From: Chlorophyllum brunneum
Lineage: Eukaryota > Basidiomycota > Agaricomycetes > Agaricales > Agaricaceae
Length of the DNA: 64,000 nucleotides
Direction: 5' to 3'
NCBI GenBank assembly: GCA_963576785.1
Contig: OY756143.1
Span: forward strand, 1,736,001-1,800,000
Shown here: positions 1 through 12,708 of the stretch, in pieces
Layout of the letters: every line of letters starts with the position of its first letter
Position numbering within the stretch: the stretch's first letter is position 1
Program-made: the position numbers and the translations under genes
Notes under the pieces: generated by a model
Seen by the model: the letters and a program-made list of their open reading frames with translations, nothing else
What the model was told of the DNA's origin: nothing
The model's database searches: none

Positions 1-649
1 TGTTGGTGAATCTGGTACATTGCTGAAGTCGTCTATTCGACCAGCGGTGAATTATGATGAAAAGAAATTCCGTGTCCTCGTCGTAGAAGACAACGGTATT
101 CTACGCAATCTATTGTCAGTCTTGTCCTTCGCTCCGATGAGATTTGCTTGCTGACATATCTTCCAGAACGAAGTGGTTGTCGAATAAAGGATACGAGTTC
201 CGTCATGCCGTGGACGGACAAGCCGGTGTATCTGTGTACAGCGAGGAAGGCCCCTTCGAGTATGTTGGTTCATCCCACAGGATCATCACATCTAATTTCA
301 ATGTATAGTGTGGTTCTATTGGACTTGTCGATGCCCGTCCTTGACGGTTGGTGGATGTTTCGCTCCAGCCGTTTTTAGCACTGACTCCACCTCCCATTTA
401 GGCGTCTCTGCCACGGCTATGATTCGCAAGATCGAGAAAGAGGAATCGGGCGGTCACTATTCCCGAATTCTCGCACTCACAGGCATGTCATCTCTAGAAG
501 ACAAACGACGAGCATTTGAAGCGGGTGTTGATGGATAGTAAGCTGTGCAATCTCCATGGAGGAGTACCTGACCGACATCCTCTAGCCTTATCAAACCCGT
601 AGCGTTCAAAATCCTCGATGAGATGTTCCGCAAAATGGGGCTTGTCTGA
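1..649 (+). CDS. C-terminal receiver (REC) domain of a two-component protein, 5' truncated by the window edge
   Basis: The end of a gene entering from the left. Spliced over four short introns it gives one complete response-regulator receiver domain followed directly by a TGA. Seen: the acidic pocket VLVVEDN, the phospho-acceptor Asp in LLDLSMPVLDG, the conserved Thr in LALTGM and the conserved Lys in DGYLIKPV. Proposed introns start near bases 115, 263, 346 and 540; the second has a perfect GTATGT donor. The unspliced frame shows stops, but each is removed by a canonical intron, so the gene looks intact. A receiver at the extreme C-terminus is the usual layout of fungal hybrid histidine kinases, which relay phosphate from a sensor kinase to Ypd1-type proteins. 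A stand-alone response regulator cannot be excluded because the N-terminal part is missing. Confidence 0.85.
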
Positions 650-1602
650 GCCCACTGGAACCGGCGATCAACCATGACCTACCGAACCAAATACTTCTCC
701 ATTCCTTGCCGCCTCTTCCTCACTCGGTTCCACCACTCGGACATCAATTTCGATAATTCTTGGCATCTCCAGCATCTTAGTCTTGACCAATTTCGCTGTC
801 GCTCACAATTCTTGTGATATCCATGCCATAAATACCATCACCTGGATCAGTTATCGGCTGGTCTTTGTTCGACTTACTGAACTTTGACAGAAGCTAGTGG
901 TGTTTGATATTATTTTGCATCGTTTCCCCCCATTACAGTCTTTTCCTGCTTTGATTACAACTGTCTTGGTTCATACACATTGTTTCTATTTATATTCATT
1001 TTTATTTGTCCCGTCTTTATCTGTTTCCTAGTCACAAGCTCAACCCGACAGATGTTACTCTGATTAGTGATGATATACAAGCCAAGCGCTCAGCCTCTGT
1101 AACATTAATTTCTTGTCCCCCATTCACCATACATCCTCTCCCTCTTCGCCTACACAAACTTACTGACAAGAATTTGTAGCAAAGCCATTTCCCTTCCTTG
1201 TCATAGTACCAAACATAGACACATATTTAGCTTAACTCTAGTGTATCCTTCTTCCGGTCTATATACTCTGAGCAAGACGATCGGGTTCTAGCAATGGAGC
1301 TTGACAGATGCGACGAATTCCAAGGGTTCACGTCCATTAATTTAGGCATACACGCAGGCCGCAGTAAGGCTGTGGCCACCGAGTGCGTGATAAGAGGATG
1401 GGTAAATACTGACAGGGATATATACGACGGACATGAAGTTAGAGAGCGATAGTCAATTAAGTAACGAGTGCGCTCTTTTGATGGAAGTAGAGATCTACAA
1501 ATACAGATAGAGGCTTTTGGTTTCTTCGACGGTATCATACCTCGAGGAGGAAAGGTAGATGTGTGTACATACGGGAAAGGAGGCGATCCAAGCCGCTTCA
1601 GC
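650..1602. other. Intergenic region between two convergent genes
   Basis: About 950 bases between the stop of the receiver-domain gene and the stop of homocitrate synthase. It is T-rich, with short frames only on either strand, none showing a family motif or convincing splice sites. It should hold both 3' untranslated regions. No repeat or RNA gene was seen. Confidence 0.5.
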
Positions 1603-3459
<1,857 letters not shown>

Positions 3460-3713
3460 TTTAGAAGAGGAGAGAGAGACTGGAACGAGCTGTGAAATCT
3501 ATTTTCTACTTTTTGTATCCAATCGAGTCACTTCTAATCAATCACGTGTAGAGATATGCCTTCTCGGCCGAATCTGGGTGGTCAAAACCCGATGTCACAT
3601 AAGATCCTAGTCCATGTGAGTACCGAGCACCCTGTTGCCAGTTCTGTCGACAGCCATATTTCATGTGGTCGAGTAACCATCCGAAGAGATACGTCCTCTG
3701 GACCGGCAATCCA

Positions 3714-4396
3714 CTATACAACACGTCTTTCGCAACGTGTCTCTATATGAACTTTTTCACAACTCAGGTCGCAATAGGGCATTGCGCAGCGTTTGCACTT
3801 GTAACTGCCCCAAAAACTGCAGACAGAACACAACATGCGAGGCGGGTATGTGGGTGGGGGAGCTGCTGCAGTCAAATATGTCGGAATATTCGCGGGAAGG
3901 GCAGCGATACCCTGATGAGATGATGATGACAGGTGGTTGGTGACAAGAGTTATTCACTCACAGACTCATCAATAAGAGTATTGAAGTTCTTCTTGTATAG
4001 TAAAGCCGTACGAACACTCATTGCTGACTTCTTCTTGCGTGCGGCGGCAGATGTGCCAGGTATGATGAGGTTTGTCCGTTTGTCCGAGATGGTCTGCCGA
4101 GCGCGACCGTGCTTGACTCCACCTTCACCGCCTTCATCGTCGGATACAGATGCTACATTTGCCTCAGAATAATTAGACCTCTGCCAAGGTTGGTCAAGGT
4201 ACGTTGGAATCTGATATACATGTGAAACACACCTCGAGTTCGTCCAGATGCCGCTTGGTCCTCTTTGCGATGACTTCTGGCGTCAGGGTCTGGTTCGCAA
4301 GATTGACCTGCCGTGCTACTGTGGGGGGTCAATACCGTCAATGAATGAATGGAATTTGGAGGCCATACGCTGCTGTCTGCTCCTCTTTGGAGGCAT
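3714..4396 (-). CDS. VPS71: SWR1 chromatin-remodelling subunit Vps71/Swc6 (ZNHIT1 family)
   Basis: Component of the complex that exchanges H2A for H2A.Z in nucleosomes. The spliced product is about 165 residues: a basic start MPPKRSRQQ, a helix with LTPEVIAKRTKRHLDELE, an acidic stretch SDDEGGEGG, the conserved KKNFNTLIDES, PTYLTAAAPPPTYPPR, and a C-terminal HIT zinc finger with Cys pairs in MLCSVCSFWG, KCKRCAMPYC and the terminal ETRCERRVV. Ending on RCERRVV is typical of the family. Three introns are needed; the first (55 bases, GTATGG..CACAG) removes an in-frame stop and links the N-terminal peptide to the helix. A longer frame beginning upstream of this ATG gives unrelated sequence, so this ATG was preferred. 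The start lies 282 bases from the divergent start of the fusion gene. Confidence 0.9.
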
Positions 4397-4678
4397 CCTA
4401 CATGACTTGTCGATGGTATGATCAGGAGACGGGCGCTTGCATATTGAGCACGCAATTGATCGCTGCTTTCCGGATTTACATATTGTTCATAAAAGCGCTC
4501 TCCCATCTCCACTCCGTTCCTCCCTCCACCTCCATTATCAACTGCACCCTCAGGCTCAATATTGGGGTGCATTGTGAGGTCGCTAGATTCGAATTCATTA
4601 ATCCCACTAACACGTTCGCTTTCAGCACCTGACTACCCCACACTTTGACATTGTACTCTACCGCAACTCAAATCCACA

Positions 4679-7600
4679 ATGGCTGCAAAATCCCCGCCAG
4701 ACAAATTAGCATCCGTGAAATATGACCTCCCAACCCCCGAGCCGGAATCACCCCTTCGTCCTCGCAAACCCTACCGGTTTTCCACCCTCTGTGCCACCGT
4801 CGAAAATCCTGGGATGAAGGACCAATATGGTAGTTCTTCAGTCCCCATATACCAAACTTCAACCTTCAAAGGTGTATCAGGGGAGTATGATTACAGCAGA
4901 AGCGGAAATCCTACAAGAACCCATCTTGGTGAGCGAGCGTCTATCGGTGATGTGATTCGGCCTGTTAATGAGCTTGTGCCTTGCTCAGAGCATCACATCG
5001 CCAAAATCTCGTCTGCTGTCCATGCATTTGCAGTATCCTCTGGGATGGCTGCCCTTGACGTCATTCTGCGGTTGCTCAAGCCTGGAGACGAGGTTATTGC
5101 GGGTGACGACTTGTACGGTGGTACTAATCGCCTCTTGGCCTACATCAAAACCCATGTGGGCGTTACGGTCCACCACGTCGATACCACAGATTCAGCATCG
5201 CTAAACCCCTATATTCACCCAGAGAGGACCGCGATGGTACTCCTCGAGAGTCCGACCAACCCCTTGCTTAAGATTGCCGACCTCGCGACGATCAGCAGGG
5301 ATGTCAAGGAACGCGCACCAAACGCCATTATTGTTGTGGATAATACCATGATGAGCCCCTACCTACAAAGACCGCTGGAGCATGGTGCAGATATTGTATA
5401 TGATAGTGCCACGAAGTATTTGAGCGGGCATCACGATCTTATGGCTGGGGTTGTTACCTGCAACCGGGATGACGTTGCCAAAGTGAGTAAACGTGAGTGA
5501 ACGACAAGGTTCCTCTCACATATCATTTCCCAGCAAATCGCCTTCACAATAAACGCAGTCGGCAATGCTCTCACACCCATAGACTGCTTCCTCCTTCTCC
5601 GAGGTATCAAAACGCTCGCACTCCGCATGGACCGCCAACAAACCACCTCAGGCCTCGTCGCCAACTACCTCCACTCTCTCGGATTCCGTGTCAACTATCC
5701 TGGCCTTCCGGGTCATCCTGGGAAAGATATTCACGCCCGTATTGCCGACGGCAACGGCGCAGTCCTAAGCTTCGAAACTGGCAGCAAGACACTGAGTGAA
5801 AGCATCGTGGCGGGTACACGCCTCTGGGGCATCAGCGTCAGCTTTGGCTGCGTCAACAGCTTGATTAGTATGCCTTGTGTGATGTCGTGAGTATGACCCT
5901 CCACTCCTCTTGGCCCATTTCTCCGAGGACAATGGTTATTGATAGAGGGAAAATGAAACTTAGGCATGCTTCCATCGACGCCGCTACTCGAGCTGCTCGT
6001 GGGCTTCCGGAGGACCTCATACGGCTGTGTGTCGGTATTGAAGATCCTCATGATCTTTTAGATGATTTGGAACGTGCATTACTTGCTGCTGGTGCGATCG
6101 AACTTGATCAAATCCAGAATAACTATGTCCGCATTGCCGAACGTGATGGTACGGATGCTATCACAAGAGCTGTTCAGAAACTTGCGGATGGGGAGGAGTC
6201 TGATATGAAGGAATGGCTCGTTAGTGCTCCTGGAAAGGTCATTCTGTTTGGTGAACATGCTGTTGTTCATGGTGTGGTGAGTGTGTCATTGATGATCGAA
6301 TGTTCTTACCGGTTGCCCTGGTCCGAGCTCTCGCTAAGCCAACTCATGCACGCTAACCTGTTTTATTCCAGACTGCCATTGCGGCATCAGTCGATCTCCG
6401 GTGTTATGGTCTTGCGACCCCTCGCCAGGATCATCGTCTATCGGTTCACCTCCACGACATTGACAATTTTTTTTATGAATGGGACATCAAGAGTCTTCCT
6501 TGGGACTCAGTTACAGCAGCGGCTGCGGGGGAGGAACATCCGGATCTCGATCAGCGGCTCGTTGATGCACTGCTCCAAGGTCCACTGAGCCAGATCTCAG
6601 ACGCACAGAAAAATGCTCGAGTTGCAAGTTTGGCATTCCTCTATCTCTACATGATTCTTAGCAAGAGCGAGGAGCGGTAAGCCCATCGTCCACTCATATC
6701 TCCTAGACACCGCGGCGCTAAGATATCGTTTTCTTTCTCTCCCTTTCTCCCTCACTACGTTCTTCCGCTTTCCCGCGCTCTCGACAAAATAGACCAGCAT
6801 TCAACTTCAGCGCACGGGCAACACTCCCAGTAGGGGCAGGCCTAGGCTCCTCAGCATCTTTCTCTGTGTGCGCAGCAACTGCAATCCTCCTTGTATACCG
6901 ACGCATCAGTATTCCCCAGCTTCCGGCACCAACAGACCCCGCCACAGGACACGTCCACGTCTCTCACCAAGGCCGACGAGCCCTTCCATCAGCGATTGCG
7001 GAAGGGGTGAATCGATGGGCGTTCGTATCGGAAAAAATCCTGCACGGAAATCCAAGCGGTGTGGATAATAGTGTTGCTGTGTATGGTGGTGCGCTTGCGT
7101 ATACTCGGCCTGGGTTTGCAAGAAAGTGCGGGATGGAGGTTATTCAGGGGTGAGTGCCCGACTTTCCTTCTACGAACGCGGGAGCTGACCGTCGAACCTT
7201 TCTTTTCTCCCTTTCGTAGATTCAAATCACTCAAGTTCTTGCTTACGAACTCCAAGGTGCCTCGAGATACCAAGAAGTTAGTCGCGGGTGTTGGTGAAAA
7301 AAAGGCTAGCGTAGGTTGTTTCCCGACCGCAGTTCCTACCCACCAGTTGATAGAAGTAATATCATTTGGGGATATTACATTGTTTTCAGGAACCTGAACT
7401 CGTAAATGGTATTCTCGACGCCATCCAGAGTATCACTGATGAGGCAAGGAGGGCACTAGCGGATCCAGAATTACCTCGTGAATCGCTGCTCCGGGCTCTG
7501 TCTGTACGTGTTTTTCGTCATTCTTACAGCTGGCTGCTCACTCCTCGGTGTAATGGTGTGTAAACTCTTCAGGCACTTATCAACGAAAATCACGGCCACC

Positions 7601-8144
7601 TCGTGACGCTGGGTGTGTCACATCCGTCGTTGGAGGCCATCCGCGCCAAGACGACTGCGCCTTACGGCTTAAGCACTAAACTTACTGGTGCCGGAGGCGG
7701 TGGTTGCGCTGTTACTCTCCTCCCAGATGGTACGCTTTGAAATCGCACTTGCCTGTCCCTTCATCTCGGCATTAATCTCATTATCAACTTCATACTTACT
7801 TGACGGTTGCTGCAGAATTCAAGCCGGAAGACCTCCAAAGACTCGCGGACGACTTGATCCGCGAGAATTTTGAACCTTACATCACCTCTGTTGGAGGCAG
7901 TGGGATGGGTATCCTGTCACCATACCCCGACCATCGCAACCGTGGCGCTCCTTCGGCGGTAACACACGTACATGTACAGACAGAGGGCCAGGTCACCCCG
8001 CCCGAGACGCCCGCCCCTGAGCGTCAGATGCAGTTGGGTGCCAAGGAGGATACCATTGAAGAACTCAGGGCATCGTTCGAGACCAGCTCTGTTGAAAGAC
8101 TGTCAGAGTGGACAAGCGGACTTGGGAGATGGTTGTATGTATAA
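4679..8144 (+). CDS. Natural fusion: cystathionine beta-lyase + mevalonate kinase
   Basis: One reading frame of about 920 residues in ten exons joins two enzymes of unrelated pathways. Residues 1-410 form a PLP-dependent trans-sulfuration enzyme, best matched to cystathionine beta-lyase (cystathionine to homocysteine): YDYSRSGNPTRTHLE, SSGMAALDVILRLL, the PLP lysine in SATKYLSGHHDLMAG, VSFGCVNSLISMPC and RLCVGIEDPHDL. Residues 411-446 are a polar linker. From Met447 a full GHMP-type mevalonate kinase follows: KVILFGEHAVVHG, PVGAGLGSSASFSVC, the catalytic Asp in NPSGVDNSVAVYGG and KLTGAGGGGCAV. The exon at 5964-6276 spans the C-terminal end of the lyase, the linker and the first kinase motif with no stop and no intron, so the junction is not a splicing guess. 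Met447 could in principle act as an internal start, but the lyase then has no stop of its own. Confidence 0.9.
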
Positions 8145-9881
8145 CTCTTTTCTCCGTTGTGACTAAGATGGTTCGATATTCCACCAATATTCTGTAGAAT
8201 ACAGAATTAGCTCTTGTAGCCCTTCAGATCTTTTGTGCACATTTACTGATCGATTTTATACGCATGCTCGTATGTCGTTGATGTGGTATTTCGGGGTGTA
8301 GAATTCCATCAATTCACTCTGTTCCTCTTTTCCTGCAGGCCTCGCTCTTGGCTCCACCGAAAAAGCGGCTGGCTGGTCAGCCCCGTTGCCTCCATAGGGT
8401 GCTTTGTTACCACCCTGCATTGGGTACTGTTAGGCCAGCATTGCCCACTCACTGGCTACCAGTGACAAGTTACAAGATTCGTCCCCGCTTTGGCCACTAA
8501 ACTTGGGAATAGTATCACTTACCCTGCGGCGGATCAAATCAAAGTACTTCGACCCCTGATCCTAGCCCAGGGGCCTGAGACATAAATTCACACTGCTTAA
8601 ATTGTCCCCGCTTATTTCTCAGCCGTAGATTGAAATTGTGCCTTGGAGATCATAATCGTTGTAGTCGAAATGCACCTACTGGTTTTCTTCGTCTCCCATT
8701 GGGCTTCAACGATGAATGCACAGTGCATCCACTTGTGACCCAGAACCATTTGACTGTTGAGCTAGGGATATCTATCTCCTGTAATAGCTGGTAAAAAGCC
8801 CTACTTTCGTCTCCTAACGCCACCTACTTATGCTCAAGTCCCAGACAATGTGTAATAACGAACTTCTGCGGAATTAGGATAGGGACCATACAGTACGCAT
8901 GCTTCCGAGGGATGAACAATGGTTGTCTGCAGCGAACGTGGTTGCCTTGCTTCACACCCGCTCCCCTGACTCCTCCGTATCTTGCTTCAAGGGCTGGGCC
9001 TCGACATCCACAGACTACTGAAAGTTCTGATCCGCAACCCGGAAGTGCTTCTCCCCGTATCTCAGTATCTACAGGTGGCAACTTCACTCACACGCTGGGG
9101 ATAGCCCGCGTACGTGGGTTTGCGGATGAAACGAACACCAAGTTCAGTGATGAATCTCAGTTGTTGTTTACTGGATCTACCTTCCACACGCATCGCGAAT
9201 CTGGCTGTCAATGCGTGGTGCTAGGGAGATCCTGCCATCTCGCAGAGCTCTACCTTCTGCGGAATCCTCAGGCACCCAACGATGTGATGACTGCCTTGGA
9301 CTGTTGGCTACTGGTTGAACCTCTAGTTGTTGCCTACTCTTTTCTAAAAGTTGCCACGTTGCTTGGGCGGCTCATTATACCAAGATATAGATGTTGCGCA
9401 GGATCTCAGAGCTGGTCACACAACAGGGTGTAATACTGTAATGGGCTGCCCGCGCCGGTGGATCGTCTCGAGTTCTCGAGTAAAAGACAGTTCAATGATT
9501 GCTTAGCCACACCTTCATCTAGTTGTACTTATCTTGGTGTCAGACTATCATCAAGCCCGACTCTAATCCGCGCAGCACGAGACAGACTCACAAGAGACAC
9601 ACATCAGGGAAGGATGGTCAAGAGAGAAATGGCTTCCAAGCAGTCCGCTAGGTTCTATACACATAAATATGTACACGTGTCAAAAAGCATAATTGAGTAT
9701 GTAAAATAAAGCGTAAATAGTATCACTACATCTAAATATTTCCGTTGAACAATGCCGCATTTGTTAAGCGAAATTTTGAGTTGGAGAGGAGAAGAGAATC
9801 ATGCACTATGCTACACCATGTTGACCTTGAGAACCCCCATACGAACAGGATATTTTAGAGATGTGCCGACTGGGTAGACAT
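8145..9881. other. Intergenic region between convergent fusion gene and terpene synthase
   Basis: About 1.7 kb. Moderate-length frames occur (longest about 173 codons at 8912-9433, +), but they carry no recognised motif and no intron-exon pattern. I see no mobile-element ends or RNA genes. It should include the 3' ends of both flanking genes. Confidence 0.45.
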
Positions 9882-11118
9882 TCATTCGCAATCCGAGTCT
9901 GAGTCAACCTCCTCGGGCACCTCGCTGGGCCTCAAGGTCAGAGTCAAAGTGCGCTTGACCTCATCGTGTTCGTGGCCAAAGTAACGAGGAGATTCGAAGC
10001 TCCACCTAGAGAAGGGTTCCGTAAGTGAGTGTTCAGATTCGGAGAGGAGGTAACGTACTCCATGTTTCCAATAATCCAGCTACCGAGGGCATCAACAAAA
10101 CGTGAAGCATCACCACCAACAGTTACCCGGACCTCATCGCACGCAGCAAGGTAGTCGTTCATGAATTTCCGGCAGCGGATGCCGATGTAATCGCATGCCT
10201 CCTGGAGGCCGATATTACGGTCATTCATGAGGACAGTAACAACGTTGTTGCCAGTATGTCCCTTCGATTGCTCGACGTTGTACGAGTAAACATCCTTGAA
10301 GATACGCTGTGAGTTGGTTGGTATCACCAACTAGATCCATGCACTCACGTTAGCCCAGCAGACTTGATCGCATGCTGTCCATAAAGCTTTCATGAACACG
10401 GCGTTCTTGTACATATCTTCAGGGAGATCAATCCCGAGGACACACTCTACAAGAGCAAAACACAACAGGACGGCGCTGTTATTCCGTCGGAGGGGGATAT
10501 ACTCCTCCATGGACAGCACCTCTCCCGCCTCCCGAAGCTCAGCTTCTCTGATCACACACCGTGTGTAGTCTTCGCAGAGTGTGACGAAGCGGCGGAAATT
10601 GTTAGGCCCAGCAAGTCGGACAAGACGAGCACGGAATCTGAGGTCACGTTAGTTTCTCGAAACTTGGAAGATATGATATTAGGCTTACTCTTTTGTGGCT
10701 CTCGCAACTACGGAATCGTCGTTACAGTCAGGATTTCTCATTGCCTCGGCGAAACTGAAGCAAGTGGTTCTAGCGTCTTTGCCGTTTTGCTCATCGCTAA
10801 TTTCATCGACGACGAACAACACATTTACCTAACCATGATATCGCAATGAGAGACTATTCAGCGAGATTAGAAGCTCAAACTTACAAAGTCGCAGGTCGTC
10901 CTGAATTGCTCATATCCAGCGTAACAGTATACGTGAGAGCACAGGAGCTCGTTAAGACCTTGGACGAAGTCGGCGCGTTTGCGGTTGGTGAAAATATTGA
11001 AAGAGTTGATCCAAGCACGAGATTCAGCAGCTGCCTCTCGGTAGTAGGGATTCAAGGCATCCTTGAGGGGGCACTCTGAGAGAAGGTCTGGAAGAACAAA
11101 TTGCTGGGGGCGAGACAT
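9882..11118 (-). CDS. Sesquiterpene synthase (basidiomycete class I terpene cyclase)
   Basis: Ionises and cyclises farnesyl diphosphate to a sesquiterpene; the product cannot be read from sequence. Spliced features: N-terminal [18 protein letters not shown], then [18 protein letters not shown], the aspartate-rich metal motif as VVDEISDEQ, the NSE/DTE motif as [28 protein letters not shown] near the end and an acidic tail [10 protein letters not shown]. At least four introns. For the NSE motif the acceptor TTCAAG must be used; an acceptor 12 bases upstream would place four extra residues inside the motif. The DE-I-S-D form and the [11 protein letters not shown] region resemble basidiomycete delta-6-protoilludene-type enzymes (family knowledge). 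No P450 or other tailoring gene was recognised within the window; the nearest recognised gene is the mevalonate kinase fusion, 1.7 kb away and convergent. Confidence 0.93.
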
Positions 11119-12700
11119 GCTGAGTACTGAAGCAGTCGTTGGGGTATCGTTGAATGGAGAAGGGCTGGTTATCTCGAAGATGCTGAGATGACGGAAGGAT
11201 AATCCTGGTCTTTATATCTACCCCAGAGCGCCCAGATAGCACACCAGAACTGCAAGCCGATTTGGCTGGAAGCTGACCTTGTGCACTGCGAGATTCGATG
11301 GGTAGGAGTATGCGTGATGCTGGGCCGGAAGACTAGATCTGGCGATATATTGTTTAAAATTAACGGCCTGCCTAATTTGAGCATTCCTACACCCCCAGAA
11401 CAGTAGTTTCATGCCAGAAATTGAAAACTTTGAGATAGATCTCATTTGCGAGTGGCCCGGTGGTAAAAAGGGGAGGTTGGTAGCGGGTCAAAATGGGGAT
11501 CAGTAAACATTTGGGCGGGAGGTGCTAAAAGTGGTGTTCGTGCGATGACGCAGGATTGTAGCCCGGTTCTGCTTCTGCTAGTGCCAGGGGTTGACATTTC
11601 ACGTTTGGCTAATCCAACGGGGTCTCCGAGCTCGTAGGGAGCAGAAGTCGATTCTGCCACTAATTTGATGATGGATGTTTTCGGACCTAATCCTTCTACA
11701 ATAAGCAGAGACTGTCCCTTGATGGATCTCGATCTCGAACCACGTTTTTTAGGATCAAGGTTATGGAGGCTAAATTCAATCACCTTTGTACAGTCTTCAA
11801 ACCCAGTGTCTTATGCAAGGAAAGGAAAGCACGAACATCCTGAGCTCTAAATGTTTCTCAGGCCAGGAAGAGTTCGATGTTGACGGGGAGCGAGGCCCAT
11901 AATCCGGGTCAATCGGCGGAGCCATCACCTACCGGTCCCAAATGGTCGATTGTTGGGTGTGTTTCGGTCCGACGTCCTCAAGATGCAAATCCACTCTCCT
12001 GACACAATGCTCAAGCTAGCGCGATTCAACATATCTCGCATTATGGAGTAACGCAGTTCAATCAATCGTCTGAGATCCCAAACGGCTCGCGAGCGGGGTT
12101 CGTTCCTCCGCCCATCATATGCTATCTGGCGAGTGTTCGCAACAATGGGCGCGTTAGATGCCCGATGGACATGTGCGTGCAATGTTGATATCTGCCTTTC
12201 TGTTGTACTAGCCAAAAGCTTTTGGGGGTCACTCCGCGGTCATAGGACTGCAGAGTACCCACCGAATGTGTCCGTCTGGCTCTACCAGGTATTAATTCAA
12301 ACCTACGCAACACCGTGGAGTTCCTGACAAACGTTCCGCCAATAATTTAGAAGACCTTGCTTATTAATTCTCTTCCCGATGGGTATGTGAGAACCCGCCG
12401 GTTGTAAATATGGGTTCCAAAGATAATGTATCGAAATACATCAGTTCGGACGCGTATATGTTTCATGAGTCACTAATCATACTCGCGCTCCTGTTCACTC
12501 AGTGTCGTTCTGCAAATGTCTTAGCTCGTCCATACCGGGTCAAAGAAAAAAAAAACAAAAATAACATCATACGGCGATACACGGTCGGAGGAGCTCAGCC
12601 TAAGATAGTAAAGAAACAGACTCATGTAAGCAGACGAGCAGTTCGGTTAATCCGATACTCTATTCGAAGGTTACAACCGACCACTTGAGCGGCATTTGCC
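11119..12700. other. Region without a recognised gene upstream of the terpene synthase
   Basis: About 1.6 kb containing the terpene synthase promoter. Frames of about 60-110 codons occur on both strands, but none shows a family motif. No transposon-like termini or direct repeats were noticed. Confidence 0.4.
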
Positions 12701-12708
12701 TTCCAGCA

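Noticed and set aside
1..649. Broken response-regulator (pseudogene) because of in-frame stops
   Set aside because: Four short GT..AG introns remove every stop and restore all receiver-domain motifs, so it reads as an intact gene end.
4153..4572. Longer N-terminus for the Vps71 gene
   Set aside because: The upstream frame gives unrelated Gly/Arg-rich sequence; the inner ATG plus a 55-base intron gives the family N-terminus.
8912..9433. 173-codon frame on the + strand between the fusion gene and the terpene synthase
   Set aside because: No family motif, no conserved-looking core, and no plausible intron-exon context; probably chance.
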